Below, piece after piece: positions 27,887-36,440 of a stretch of 64,000 nt of DNA. Every line of letters starts with the position of its first letter. Position 1 is the first letter of the stretch. Source of the stretch: Thalassotalea fonticola (lineage in GTDB: Bacteria > Pseudomonadota > Gammaproteobacteria > Enterobacterales > Alteromonadaceae); assembly GCF_032911225.1 (NCBI RefSeq), contig NZ_CP136600.1, positions 4,402,001-4,466,000 of the forward strand. Reading direction: 5' to 3'. Both the position numbers and the translations under genes were made by a program. Below the pieces are notes generated by a model, which was given only the letters and a program-made list of their open reading frames with translations, had not been told where the DNA came from and did no database searches.

Positions 27887-28735
27887 ATGTCAGACAATAT
27901 CGTTGCTATTAGCCCAGAAAATTTTCAGCAAGTTATTTTAGAAGAGTCAAAAACTAAACTTATCTTAGTGCACTTTTGGGCTGAGCAGATACCTGAAAGC
28001 GTAGAGTTAAGAGATAAACTTGCAGGAAGAGTTGCTGGTGCTGATAACTTTATGACTTTAGCTACAGTTGATTGTGCAGCCCAGCAAGCAATTGCGCAAC
28101 AGTTTGGTGTACAAGCGCTACCTACCTCGGTTATGGTAAAAGATGGTCAGCCAATTGATGGCATTTCTGGCCCGCAAAATGATCAGGCAATCGATGAGTT
28201 TTTAGGAAAATATCTGCCTAAGCCTGAAGATACTCTTTTAGCGCAAGGCTTAGACCTATTACAGCAACAAAAAGTAAATGAGGCATTAGCACCATTACAA
28301 CAAGCCTATGCTATTGATAGTGAACGTGCTGATATCAAAAAAGCGTTAGCTGATGTTTATTTACATCTTGGCAAAATTGCTGAAGCTGAGCCATTGTTAG
28401 CCAGTATCATGATGGTTGATAAAGATTCTTACTATCAATCGTTAATTGCCAAATTAGAGTTGGCTCAAGAAGCGAGTAATTCCCCAGAAATACAAGCCTT
28501 AGAACAGCAATTTGCTGCTAACCCTGATGATATTGACTTAACTCGTCAATTAGCGGTGCAATATAACCAAGTGAACCGGGTCGATGAAGCGCTTGATTTA
28601 CTTTATAAACTACTACTTAAAGATGCTGGTGACAGCGAAAGTAAGAAGTTACTGCTTGATATTCTTGCGGCATTACCCGATGGCGATAAGTTAGCTGCCA
28701 AATATCGTCGTAAATTATTTGCAATGATGTATTAA
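27887..28735 (+). CDS. CnoX/YbbN-like thioredoxin-TPR protein lacking CxxC
   Basis: 282 aa. The N-terminal thioredoxin fold (residues 1-about 110) has LILVHFWAEQIPESVELRDKL where a thioredoxin would have WCGPC, so both redox Cys are absent. The cis-Pro region LPTSVMVKDGQ is kept. The C-terminal part is TPR-like, as in E. coli CnoX (YbbN), a holdase that passes clients to GroEL and DnaK. It should act as a redox-independent chaperone. Transcribed alone, with a hairpin terminator behind it. Confidence 0.8.
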   Translation: MSDNIVAISPENFQQVILEESKTKLILVHFWAEQIPESVELRDKLAGRVAGADNFMTLATVDCAAQQAIAQQFGVQALPTSVMVKDGQPIDGISGPQNDQAIDEFLGKYLPKPEDTLLAQGLDLLQQQKVNEALAPLQQAYAIDSERADIKKALADVYLHLGKIAEAEPLLASIMMVDKDSYYQSLIAKLELAQEASNSPEIQALEQQFAANPDDIDLTRQLAVQYNQVNRVDEALDLLYKLLLKDAGDSESKKLLLDILAALPDGDKLAAKYRRKLFAMMY

Positions 28736-28772
28736 TTTAATTTATTTGCAACCCGACTGTGCTTTAGTTTGA

Positions 28773-28801
28773 TAAGCGATAAACATTCTATTTATCGCTT
28801 A
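28773..28801. terminator. Bidirectional terminator
   Basis: Perfect 11-bp stem TAAGCGATAAA/TTTATCGCTTA with a 7-base loop between the convergent CnoX-like and porin genes. Confidence 0.75.
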
Positions 28802-28819
28802 TTTATAATTGTTAGCAAA

Positions 28820-30040
28820 TTAAAATTTAGCGTTTAACCATAACCATACCTTATCAGTGTCTACTTTACCTGCCGTAGCATCACCGGCAGAATATGATGC
28901 CAATTTAATACCTGCAGAGTAATTTTTAGTAAAACTTTTTGTATATACCGCATTTATTTCTGAACCTAGATCATCAACAAGATTTGAGGCTTCATCGGCA
29001 GCAAATTTGTGATAAATAACCGCCCATTTTCCGCCGGCAACTTTACCGCCGACACTGGCATATAAATCCTCTAAGCCTTGTGCTGGCGTACCTAAGAATT
29101 GATCCGACCAACCATTAAATTTATGCAGTGTTGCTAATGGCGTTGAAAAGCCATACAAGCCATCATCAGAGCCTAATAACTCGTACCCCAACTTAATGCC
29201 AAATCCAGAAAAATCTGTGCCTATTTCAGTTGAAATATAATCAGCAGAGTAAGAGGCTGTAGAACTGTCTGCATCTTGTTGTGCATATTCAAAAGTGTAA
29301 GATAATTTTTGTTTACCAATGTTAGCAGCACCGTTAACACGAAGCCCTAATGTATCAAGACCATTGTCAGTGTTATTATCGACTTCCAATAAATATCCGT
29401 AAGCGGTAATTGTACCAATAGAGGTTTTATAGGCGGCATTTACTAGGTGGTCTTTTGACTTGATGTCTTTCTCTTGAGCAAAAATTCTATTTCGTTGCGA
29501 AATATAACTATACTGTAAAGTCAAATTATCAACAGGTTGGTAGGCGAAACTTACACCATCAAATGTTTGCCTGTCTTGGCGCCAACCAACATGACCAACA
29601 AATCGATGATTATCCATGGCGATCACTTGTCGGCCAGCTTTAATCGCTAATGATTTTTGTTTGTATTGCAGCAAAAATTGATCAAGCTCTGTTGTTTCAG
29701 GATCTGCTATCACTGAATAATCAGGATTTTTACCTAAAGTATTCTTGTAATCATCAACACCAGCTACCGTACGAGAGTCTTCAAATTCAACTATAGAAGA
29801 GAAACCGTTAACCCTGCCGGTTGTATAAGTTACACGGGTACGTAAGGTGAGAGCGTCAGCATCATTAAGTGCATTATCTTGTTCTACTGTTTCAAAGCGC
29901 AGGTTTAAATCGGCATTGGTTGTGCCATTCACTAATGCTTGAGTTATTGAATTGTTATAAAGCGAGTCGGCAAAAGCCAGAGGTGAACAACTTCCTGTTA
30001 AGGCAATAGATACACAAAAAGCGATTTTCTTAGGTGACAT
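28820..30040 (-). CDS. Outer-membrane porin, paralogue 1
   Basis: 406 aa with a signal peptide ending near SPLAFA and a predicted beta-barrel ending in WLWLNAKF. It shares many blocks with the porin at 38824-40056: TLRTRVTYTTGRVNGFSSIVEFED, AGRQVIAMDNHRFVGHVGWRQ, GLYGFSTPLATLHKFNGWSDQFLGTPAQG. It is therefore a paralogue of the alginate-export-like porin group. Specificity is unknown. Upstream it has a 285-base AT-rich leader without an obvious operator. Confidence 0.8.
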   Translation of the reverse strand: MSPKKIAFCVSIALTGSCSPLAFADSLYNNSITQALVNGTTNADLNLRFETVEQDNALNDADALTLRTRVTYTTGRVNGFSSIVEFEDSRTVAGVDDYKNTLGKNPDYSVIADPETTELDQFLLQYKQKSLAIKAGRQVIAMDNHRFVGHVGWRQDRQTFDGVSFAYQPVDNLTLQYSYISQRNRIFAQEKDIKSKDHLVNAAYKTSIGTITAYGYLLEVDNNTDNGLDTLGLRVNGAANIGKQKLSYTFEYAQQDADSSTASYSADYISTEIGTDFSGFGIKLGYELLGSDDGLYGFSTPLATLHKFNGWSDQFLGTPAQGLEDLYASVGGKVAGGKWAVIYHKFAADEASNLVDDLGSEINAVYTKSFTKNYSAGIKLASYSAGDATAGKVDTDKVWLWLNAKF

Positions 30041-30325
30041 AGTTTAATTTTCCTTTTATTTTTTTATTCATAAAGTTGTAAAGCAAAATATAAGCCAATA
30101 TCTTTATTCTTTATATATCAACTGGTTACCTTGGTGTTGTGGTTTTGGTATTATCAATTTGCACCAATAAAAATAACCAATGTTCGATAAGCATCACTTC
30201 AAATATGATAAATTTTCTGTTGCAGTTGTGGGGGGAAAAGAAAAATTTTCGATGACAATAAAATAAATACTAAGTGTGATTGAATTCGTATCTATTATAA
30301 AGTTCTCATTACTTACTCACTTATT

Positions 30326-30871
30326 TTATTTCATTTTGTCTCTGAATAAGTATTCTAGCTTTGCCAGTTTAGGGGCGATCATAATTTGGCAATATGGCTG
30401 ATATGGGTTTTTATTGTAAAAGTTCTGATGGCCTTCATCGGCAATAAAAAAGTCTTGTTCTGGCTCCAACGTGGTTACTATAGCCGAGTCGTATTCGCCG
30501 GACTCGTTTAACTTTTTAATTTCTAGTTGAGCAGTGTTTAGCTGTTGTTCATTTTTATAAAAAATTGCTGAACGATATTGAGTGCCTCGATCATTTCCTT
30601 GCTGATTCAGCATGGTGGGATCATGCAGGGCAAAAAATACCTGCAGTATTTGCTGGTAACTAATAATGGTTTCATCAAAAGTAATAACGACAACCTCTGC
30701 GTGACCGGTAGTGCCAGAACAGATTTGTTGGTAGCTTGGATCCTTGATTTTACCGCCCATATATCCTGATAGGGCTGACTTAACGCCATTTAATCGTTGC
30801 ATCGGCGCTTCAATACACCAAAAACAACCACCAGCAACAATGGCCTGCTGTAAGCTTTTTGTCTCATTCAT
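30326..30871 (-). CDS. msrA: Peptide methionine sulfoxide reductase A
   Basis: 181 aa. The catalytic motif GGCFWCIEAPMQRLNGV is at residues 14-30. GTTGHAEVV, YQQILQVFFALHDPT and QGNDRGTQYRSAIFY complete the MsrA core. It reduces methionine-S-sulfoxide in proteins and free methionine using thioredoxin. It is cytoplasmic, without signal. The start codon is immediately next to an inverted-repeat element that occupies the whole gap to the divergent DUF3820 gene. Confidence 0.95.
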   Translation of the reverse strand: MNETKSLQQAIVAGGCFWCIEAPMQRLNGVKSALSGYMGGKIKDPSYQQICSGTTGHAEVVVITFDETIISYQQILQVFFALHDPTMLNQQGNDRGTQYRSAIFYKNEQQLNTAQLEIKKLNESGEYDSAIVTTLEPEQDFFIADEGHQNFYNKNPYQPYCQIMIAPKLAKLEYLFRDKMK

Positions 30872-30873
30872 AA

Positions 30874-30979
30874 ATAATTAGGGTCAGATCTAAATTACTT
30901 TAAGATTAGGTTCCTTTGTGCAACCAATCAAGCTAATATTTGTGGCTAACAAATTTAATGTAGATCTGACCCTAATTAT
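30874..30979. repeat. MITE-like element with 19-bp perfect terminal inverted repeats
   Basis: The first 19 bases (ATAATTAGGGTCAGATCTA) are an exact inverted copy of the last 19. The 68-base interior has further imperfect pairing next to the arms. No coding capacity. It fills the intergenic region between msrA and DUF3820 almost exactly (2 bases from one start, 3 from the other), so both promoters must lie within it or be displaced by it. AGGGTCAGATCT-type repeats resemble dispersed non-autonomous elements of marine gammaproteobacteria; this last point is recollection. Confidence 0.8.
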
Positions 30980-30982
30980 CTT

Positions 30983-31195
30983 ATGGATCAAAAAGCCTTA
31001 CTTATTGCTATCAATCAAATTATGCCTTTCGGCAAATATGCTGGTAGAAAACTATTATTATTACCCGAGCCTTATTTAGTTTGGTTTCATTCAAAAGGTT
31101 TTCCACAGGGAAAACTGGGAGAGCAATTGGCATTAATCTATGAAGTTAAGCTTAACGGTTTAGAGTCGATGCTTATGCCGCTACTAACAGATTGA
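30983..31195 (+). CDS. DUF3820 family protein
   Basis: 70 aa. It matches DUF3820 with MPFGKYAGRKLLLLPEPYLVWFHSKGFPQGKLGEQL, the short putative nucleic-acid-related domain also seen in exonuclease-associated quorum-sensing-controlled proteins. Stand-alone copies are common in gammaproteobacteria and their role is not known. The start is 3 bases from the inverted-repeat element, which must provide its ribosome site. Confidence 0.8.
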   Translation: MDQKALLIAINQIMPFGKYAGRKLLLLPEPYLVWFHSKGFPQGKLGEQLALIYEVKLNGLESMLMPLLTD

Positions 31196-31594
31196 AAAAA
31201 TTTTACTCGCTTTTATATTAACTACTTTTTACTAATCTTTTTTTCGATTGATTTATATATTTTTAATTCTATTTTTTGATTAAAAAATAACCTGTATATT
31301 TATACTTGAAAAATTCAGTGTTTTATCTTTAAAAATTAACATGATGTTTTTATTACAATTTAATTAAATTGAACGTTCGTATAAAAAACGTACAGTAAAA
31401 AAGCCTGTTCAATTCGCTATTTGCATAATTAGTTATTTCAGTTCTATCGGCAGGAACCGTTTTTTGAATTACAAAAAAGCAGTTGCAAGCAAGCTTAAAT
31501 TGATCTTAAATTAAATGTCGACATGAAGTTTCTCGACCACCTCACGGTTCAGTATCGCACTGACCATTTTAATAATCCAGAGGAGTCACTATCT
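31196..31594 (+). other. Long AT-rich leader upstream of rmf
   Basis: 399 bases without a credible gene. Very AT-rich. An in-frame extension of rmf from 31523 has no ribosome site and is not conserved-looking. This is presumably promoter and 5' untranslated RNA of rmf, a gene that is growth-phase controlled elsewhere. No clear hairpin or operator stands out. Confidence 0.4.
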
Positions 31595-31768
31595 ATGAAA
31601 AGACAAAAACGCGATCGATTAGGAAGAGCGCATAATAATGGGTATCAGGCCGGTTTAAGCGGTAAAAATAAAGAAAATTGTCCATATCAAAATGTTGATG
31701 CAAAGTCAGAATGGCTTGGTGGTTGGCGAGAGGCAATGACCGACAGAAACACCGGATTTTTTAAATAA
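31595..31768 (+). CDS. rmf: Ribosome modulation factor
   Basis: 57 aa, the usual RMF length. KRQKRDRLGRAHNNGYQAGLSG and CPYQNVDAKSEWLGGWREAM are family hallmarks. It dimerises 70S ribosomes into 100S particles in stationary phase. The ATG at 31595 is chosen because AGAGGAG precedes it and the known N-terminus MKRQKRDR begins there; the open frame extends to 31523. Followed by a strong terminator. Confidence 0.95.
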   Translation: MKRQKRDRLGRAHNNGYQAGLSGKNKENCPYQNVDAKSEWLGGWREAMTDRNTGFFK

Positions 31769-31807
31769 CAAATTAATAATTAATCCATTCACATATACCA
31801 AAGACTT

Positions 31808-31841
31808 AAACGCCCGTTATTTATAAGAATAATGGGCGTTT
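31808..31841. terminator. Terminator between rmf and moeB
   Basis: Stem AAACGCCCGTTATT/AATAATGGGCGTTT with a short loop and one G-T pair, between convergent genes. It likely serves both rmf and the end of the moa-mod-moeB operon. Confidence 0.8.
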
Positions 31842-31884
31842 ATCGTTTTAAGTGAATATTTATTCAATTTATATTCATTTGAAA

Positions 31885-32628
31885 TTAATGCTCACAACTA
31901 CAGCTTGAGTTTTTTGTAATATTAAACGCTTGCCATTGCAGAGCTAAGCCATCAAATAACATCACTTGATTACTTGGCACATTTTTACCGATCAAAAACT
32001 TAACCGCTTGCAACGCTTGCATACTACCAATGATACCTAAAATAGGCCCCAATACTCCAGCAGTAGAGCAATTCAAGCTAGGCTCGCCTTTTGTTTTGGG
32101 GTAAAAGCATTCATAACAACAAAAATCACTATCATTTGGGTTGATAAACATTAATTGGCCTTCAAAACGAATTGCGGCAGCGCTTAATAAAGGGGTTTTA
32201 TGCTCAATGCATTTTGCATTGATTAAATAACGAGTGCTTAGATTATCAGTACAATCTAATACTAAATCGACTTCAGGTAAATAATAATCGAGGCTTTCAG
32301 CATCAATCATTTCATCAATCGCTTCAATATCAATTTCTTGGTTTAGGCCGGTTAAATGTTCGCAAGTTACTTCTGCTTTATTGTGACCAACATTGTCTTG
32401 TTGGTAAATTATCTGGCGCTGTAAATTAGTTACGTCAATGTTATCACCATCACTAATTATTATTTTACCAACCCCAGCCCCTGCCAAGTATAATGCGGCG
32501 GGGTTGCCTAAACCGCCAGCACCAACAATTAGAATACAGGCATTTTTTAAAGCCCGTTGTTGTTCAACATCGAAGCCTTTCAGTAATAGCTGGCGTGAAT
32601 ATCTCAGTTGTTCTTGATCTGTTAGCAT
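31885..32628 (-). CDS. moeB: Molybdopterin-synthase sulfurylase (MoeB/HesA family)
   Basis: 247 aa from the ATG at 32628, which follows AGGA and begins with the family N-terminus MLTDQEQLRYSRQLLL. A longer frame to 32697 would overlap modC. The ATP-binding loop is VGAGGLGNPAALYLAGAGVG; DNLQRQ-like TNLQRQIIYQ and DCTDN follow. The active-site Cys region is SLNCSTAGVLGP, and CCYEC with C-terminal CSCEH suggests the zinc site. It adenylates the C-terminal Gly-Gly of MoaD. Last gene of the Moco operon, 10 bases after modC. Confidence 0.9.
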   Translation of the reverse strand: MLTDQEQLRYSRQLLLKGFDVEQQRALKNACILIVGAGGLGNPAALYLAGAGVGKIIISDGDNIDVTNLQRQIIYQQDNVGHNKAEVTCEHLTGLNQEIDIEAIDEMIDAESLDYYLPEVDLVLDCTDNLSTRYLINAKCIEHKTPLLSAAAIRFEGQLMFINPNDSDFCCYECFYPKTKGEPSLNCSTAGVLGPILGIIGSMQALQAVKFLIGKNVPSNQVMLFDGLALQWQAFNITKNSSCSCEH

Positions 32629-32638
32629 GGCTAATATC

Positions 32639-33724
32639 CTAGTAGCTACGAATAGCATTGGCCTTAAACTGTATATACACAGCCTGGCCAATTTCAAGTT
32701 TTAATTTTTCTACAGAGTAACGAGTGAGCGCCACCAAAAAATCTTGGCCACAAGCATTAACCGTTATTTGTGCCGAATTACGACTAAGTCGCTGAACTTT
32801 GTTGATCACTCCTTGCAAATTATTTATTACTGAAGTGTCTTGTGGTTTTTGTATAGTTATACTTATATCGGTTGCGAGAATGTAACAGCGTAAATGGCTA
32901 TTGATTTCATGAGAAACTACATTGCTATATAAACGCGAGTTTTTTTGTGGATTATCGATGAAGTCGAGTTGAGTTAAACCAAAGTTAGGCAAGTGCTGTT
33001 TTATTTTTAAACTCAGCGATGTTTGCTGTGAATAGTCATTGGTTATGCTGTTATGTAATTGGTTAATTACTTGATGCACATGGCCGCGCTGTATCACTAC
33101 GCCGTTTTCCATTACCAGTACATTGTCAGCTAGCTGTTGGATCTCTACTACAGAATGACTGACATAAAGCATAGGCAAGTCTAATCGTTGATGAATATTG
33201 CGTAACAGCTCCACCATTTCGCCTCGAGCTTTGTTATCTAGCGCGCTTAATGGTTCATCGAGTAACAATAATTTTGGCTCTGCTAAAATTGCTCGAGCGA
33301 GGGCAACTCGCTGTTTTTGCCCCGCAGAAAGTTGTCCTACATGACGTGTTTGCAAGTGTTCAATTTGTGTTAGGCTGACCACTTCATTAATGGATATACG
33401 ACTTGATTGACAACGTTTTGCAGCAAACTGTAAGTTGCCCAACACATCTAAATGAGGAAATAATCTCGCATCTTGAAAAACAAAACCAATATTACGAGAT
33501 TCGCTTTTGATGAATATGTTTTTACTGGTGTTTTGTAGAGTGATATCACCATACTCTACAGTGCCCGTTGCATTGGAATTCAAACCAGCAATAATTCTTA
33601 ATAAACTGGTTTTACCCGAGCCCGAATGACCTAAAATACCAGTAATTCCGGTAAGTGGGATTTGCTCTTCGCTGATCAAGTTGAAATCATCATACTCTAA
33701 GCGGATGTTAAGGGCGATGCTCAT
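32639..33724 (-). CDS. modC: Molybdate ABC transporter ATPase
   Basis: 361 aa. Walker A GHSGSGKTS, signature LSAGQKQRVALARAIL, Walker B LLLLDEPLSALD, H-loop VSHS. The C-terminal region (about 290-355) is the TOBE/Mop molybdate-binding domain (VINKVQRLSRNSAQITVNACGQDFLVALTR). It powers molybdate import with ModAB. The start overlaps the modB stop by one base (TAATG). Confidence 0.95.
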   Translation of the reverse strand: MSIALNIRLEYDDFNLISEEQIPLTGITGILGHSGSGKTSLLRIIAGLNSNATGTVEYGDITLQNTSKNIFIKSESRNIGFVFQDARLFPHLDVLGNLQFAAKRCQSSRISINEVVSLTQIEHLQTRHVGQLSAGQKQRVALARAILAEPKLLLLDEPLSALDNKARGEMVELLRNIHQRLDLPMLYVSHSVVEIQQLADNVLVMENGVVIQRGHVHQVINQLHNSITNDYSQQTSLSLKIKQHLPNFGLTQLDFIDNPQKNSRLYSNVVSHEINSHLRCYILATDISITIQKPQDTSVINNLQGVINKVQRLSRNSAQITVNACGQDFLVALTRYSVEKLKLEIGQAVYIQFKANAIRSY

Positions 33725-34416
33725 TACATGCTCCTAACTTTTATCGATTTTTCAGATTTAAAATTAAGCAAATAAACCAATGCCAGCATTACTATAGAGC
33801 CAATTAGCAGACTTGCTGCTAACCAGTGTGCAGTGTTGTAATTCATCGCTTCAACTTGATCAAATAGGGCGATAGACAATACGCGCGTTTCGCCGGGGAT
33901 ATTTCCACCAATCATTAGTACCACACCAAATTCACCAACTGTATGAGCAAACCCCAAGCTGGCTGCAGTAATAAAACTTGCCTTGGTCATCGGCAGAGTA
34001 ATGTTGAAAAAACGATCAAAAGGACCCGCGCTGAGCATGGCTCCTGCTTCGTTTAAGTTATCACCAAGCTGTTCAAACGCCTTTTGTAATGGCTGCACTA
34101 CAAAAGGAAGGGAGTAAATAATTGATCCAATTAATATGCCAGTAAAACTAAATGCGAGAGAGGTACCGGTAAGGTCTTGAATGAATTTACCTGGACCATT
34201 GGCAGGTGAAAATAATAATAATAAGTAAAACCCCAGTACCGTCGGCGGTAATACTAATGGTAATGCAACTATTGCTTCAATAAGTACTTTAAAGCGAGTG
34301 GTAAGTCTACTTAAATACCAAGCTAGCGGTGTACCAATAATTAATAGAATAAGGGTTGTCAGCGCGGCAAGTTTTAATGTGGTAGCAAGAGCTAGCCATT
34401 CATTGGCGTTTTCCAT
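33724..34416 (-). CDS. modB: Molybdate ABC transporter permease
   Basis: 230 aa with about five membrane segments and the ABC permease EAA-type loop LNEAGAMLSAGPFDRFFNITLPM. VVQPLQKAFEQLG and FAHTVGEFGVVLMIGGNIPGETRVLSIALFDQVE are ModB hallmarks. It lies between modA (one base upstream) and modC (one-base overlap). Confidence 0.95.
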   Translation of the reverse strand: MENANEWLALATTLKLAALTTLILLIIGTPLAWYLSRLTTRFKVLIEAIVALPLVLPPTVLGFYLLLLFSPANGPGKFIQDLTGTSLAFSFTGILIGSIIYSLPFVVQPLQKAFEQLGDNLNEAGAMLSAGPFDRFFNITLPMTKASFITAASLGFAHTVGEFGVVLMIGGNIPGETRVLSIALFDQVEAMNYNTAHWLAASLLIGSIVMLALVYLLNFKSEKSIKVRSM

Positions 34417-34417
34417 G

Positions 34418-35248
34418 CTAAATACTTACCACAGCTATTTCAGTATCATTAAGCTCATCACTTGGTTTTGGTTCTTGTGGTTTAGGCTCTTGTTGATCAG
34501 GGATAGTAATTGCTGGTAGGTAACCGGTTTTGGTAATGATTTTTTGCGCGCTGTTAGTTAATAAAAACTCGAAAAATTGTGTCGCTAAACTAATATTTTC
34601 AGCATGTTTTAAAACGACCATTTGTTGCTCTAATTCATGATGTAATGAGTTGTCGATAAGCACGCCATGGCCAACTTTAGAGTTTAATAATTGACTGTAA
34701 GAAATAAAACCATAGCTTACCGCACCGCTAAGTATTTGCTGATAGGTTTGATTAATGTTATTGCCTACAATTAATTTCTGATGATATTTAGACCATAAAT
34801 TCAATGAGATTAATGTTTCTTTTGCCGCTAAACCGTAGGGAGCAATGTGTGGCCCTGCTGCGGCAATTCGGCCATCATAGTTTTTTAAATCATCTAGGCT
34901 GATGTTTTTATCACTGGTTGCCGACCATAAGGCTAATTGGCCAATGGCATAAGTTTTGCGATATTTTTCGTGAATAAGGCCTTGTTCTTCCAACAATTGC
35001 GGGCGGCGAAGATCGGCCGCTAAAAAGATATCAAACGGTGCGCCATGACGAATTTGTTGGTATAAAACCCCTGTTGAAGCAACAGAAATTTGTTCGGTAA
35101 ATGGATGTTTTTTTTTAAATTCTTTGACTAATTCTGCCACTGGAGTGGCAAAGTTTGCAGAAACCGCAATTTTCAGTTTTTCAGCATTCGTGGTAAATGT
35201 TGTAAAACACAGTATTAAGCAGGAAAGGAGAACACGAGTTGTTACCAC
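34418..35248 (-). CDS. modA: Molybdate-binding periplasmic protein
   Basis: 276 aa starting at a GTG that overlaps the moaE stop by 7 bases and has an AGAGGC ribosome site. Signal peptide VLLSCLILCFTTFTTNA. The ModA core shows IAVSANFATPVAELVKEF, SVASTGVLYQQIRHGAPFDIFLAAD and GAVSYGFISYSQL. An unusual tail after the conserved C-terminus contains the repeat QEPKPQEPKP and about 15 more residues. It captures molybdate for ModBC. Confidence 0.93.
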   Translation of the reverse strand: MVTTRVLLSCLILCFTTFTTNAEKLKIAVSANFATPVAELVKEFKKKHPFTEQISVASTGVLYQQIRHGAPFDIFLAADLRRPQLLEEQGLIHEKYRKTYAIGQLALWSATSDKNISLDDLKNYDGRIAAAGPHIAPYGLAAKETLISLNLWSKYHQKLIVGNNINQTYQQILSGAVSYGFISYSQLLNSKVGHGVLIDNSLHHELEQQMVVLKHAENISLATQFFEFLLTNSAQKIITKTGYLPAITIPDQQEPKPQEPKPSDELNDTEIAVVSI

Positions 35249-35697
35249 TTATCAGCCTCTTTTTTATCATTAGTTTTTGCTTCTACCCAACGTTCTCCTT
35301 GTTCGGTCAGCTCTTTTTTCCAAAACGGTGCGCTTACTTTTAAATAATCCATAATAAATTCGGCAGCCATAAATGCATCTTGTCGATGTTTACTGGTTAC
35401 TCCAACAAAAACAATTTTTTCACCTAAAGCTAATTGCCCATAACGGTGAATTATACTGATGTTACCCAATTGCCAACGCTGCCTGGCTTGTTTAGAAATA
35501 TCTTCCAGGCAGTGTTCAGTCATACCTGGATAGTGCTCTAGAAATAAGTGCTCTACTTGGCAACCATCATTTTGATTGCGAACTCGACCGACAAAAGTGA
35601 CAACAGCGCCATCGGTAATGTTATTAGCTTCTAAGATATCAACTTCTGCTGCAAAATCAAAGTCTTCTTGCTGTACCTTGATGCTGTTAATAACCAT
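35242..35697 (-). CDS. moaE: Molybdopterin synthase large subunit
   Basis: 151 aa from the ATG at 35697; a GTG at 35706 overlapping moaD is also possible. Conserved blocks are GAVVTFVGRVRNQNDGCQVEHLFLEHYPGM, IIHRYGQLALGEKIVFVGVTSKHRQDAFMAAEFIMDYLK and PFWKKE with the active-site Lys residues. It transfers sulfur from MoaD thiocarboxylate to precursor Z. Directly follows moaD, overlaps modA. Confidence 0.95.
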   Translation of the reverse strand: MVINSIKVQQEDFDFAAEVDILEANNITDGAVVTFVGRVRNQNDGCQVEHLFLEHYPGMTEHCLEDISKQARQRWQLGNISIIHRYGQLALGEKIVFVGVTSKHRQDAFMAAEFIMDYLKVSAPFWKKELTEQGERWVEAKTNDKKEADKW

Positions 35698-35698
35698 A

Positions 35699-35953
35699 TT
35701 AACCACCCGTTACTGGTGGAAAGAATGCCACCGTATCGTTGTTGTTAAGCAAAGCATCATCGTTAACCATTTGTTGGTTTAAAGCGGATAACAATGTAGA
35801 TGAACTAAATACGGCTTGCCATTGTTCTCCTTTGGCAATTAGCAAAGCTTTGATATCACTAATGCTGTTTTGATCTTTTGCTAAGCTCAGCGTTAATTCT
35901 GCGCAATCGAGTTGTTCTCTAATTGCTGCAAAAAAGATAATGTTAACATTCAT
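35699..35953 (-). CDS. moaD: Molybdopterin synthase small (sulfur-carrier) subunit
   Basis: 84 aa from the ATG at 35953, which follows AGGATAG; the longer frame from 35992 would overlap moaC. Ubiquitin-like fold ending in FFPPVTGG; the terminal Gly-Gly is adenylated by MoeB and converted to a thiocarboxylate. It lies between moaC and moaE. Confidence 0.93.
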   Translation of the reverse strand: MNVNIIFFAAIREQLDCAELTLSLAKDQNSISDIKALLIAKGEQWQAVFSSSTLLSALNQQMVNDDALLNNNDTVAFFPPVTGG

Positions 35954-35963
35954 ATATTCTATC

Positions 35964-36437
35964 CTACGCGGTCCAATGTCCGCTTTTGCCACCTTGTTTT
36001 TCTAATACTTTTATATCAGAAATAATCATTGATGGATCAACCGCTTTACACATATCAAATAAAGTTAACGCGGCAACGCTTACCGCGGTTAATGCTTCCA
36101 TTTCTACACCCGTTTGACCAGTAAGTTTACACATGCTGCTGATTTTAACTTGGTTATTGCTAGCTATAACTTCAAAGTCTACTTGCACTTTTGACAGCAT
36201 TAACGGGTGACAAAGCGGTATTAAGTCACTGCATTTCTTTGCTGCTTGTATGCCAGCTATGCGAGCAACAGCGAATACATCACCTTTAGCGTGCTTGCCG
36301 GTAGAGATTAACTCGAGAGTTTTAGCGCTCATGGTGACAAAACCTTGAGCAGTTGCCACTCTTACCGATGCCGGCTTGGCACTAACATCGACCATGTTGG
36401 CTTCACCTTGGGCATTTAAATGGGTTAAATCACTCAT
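35964..36437 (-). CDS. moaC: Cyclic pyranopterin monophosphate synthase
   Basis: 157 aa. Conserved [50 protein letters not shown] and the C-terminal LEKQGGKSG are typical of MoaC. Together with MoaA it converts GTP to precursor Z. Starts 3 bases after moaB. Confidence 0.96.
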   Translation of the reverse strand: MSDLTHLNAQGEANMVDVSAKPASVRVATAQGFVTMSAKTLELISTGKHAKGDVFAVARIAGIQAAKKCSDLIPLCHPLMLSKVQVDFEVIASNNQVKISSMCKLTGQTGVEMEALTAVSVAALTLFDMCKAVDPSMIISDIKVLEKQGGKSGHWTA

Positions 36438-36440
36438 CTA

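Noticed and set aside
32664..32679. LexA-box-like CTGTATATACACAG
   Set aside because: Spacing is 2 bases short of CTGN10CAG and it lies inside modC.
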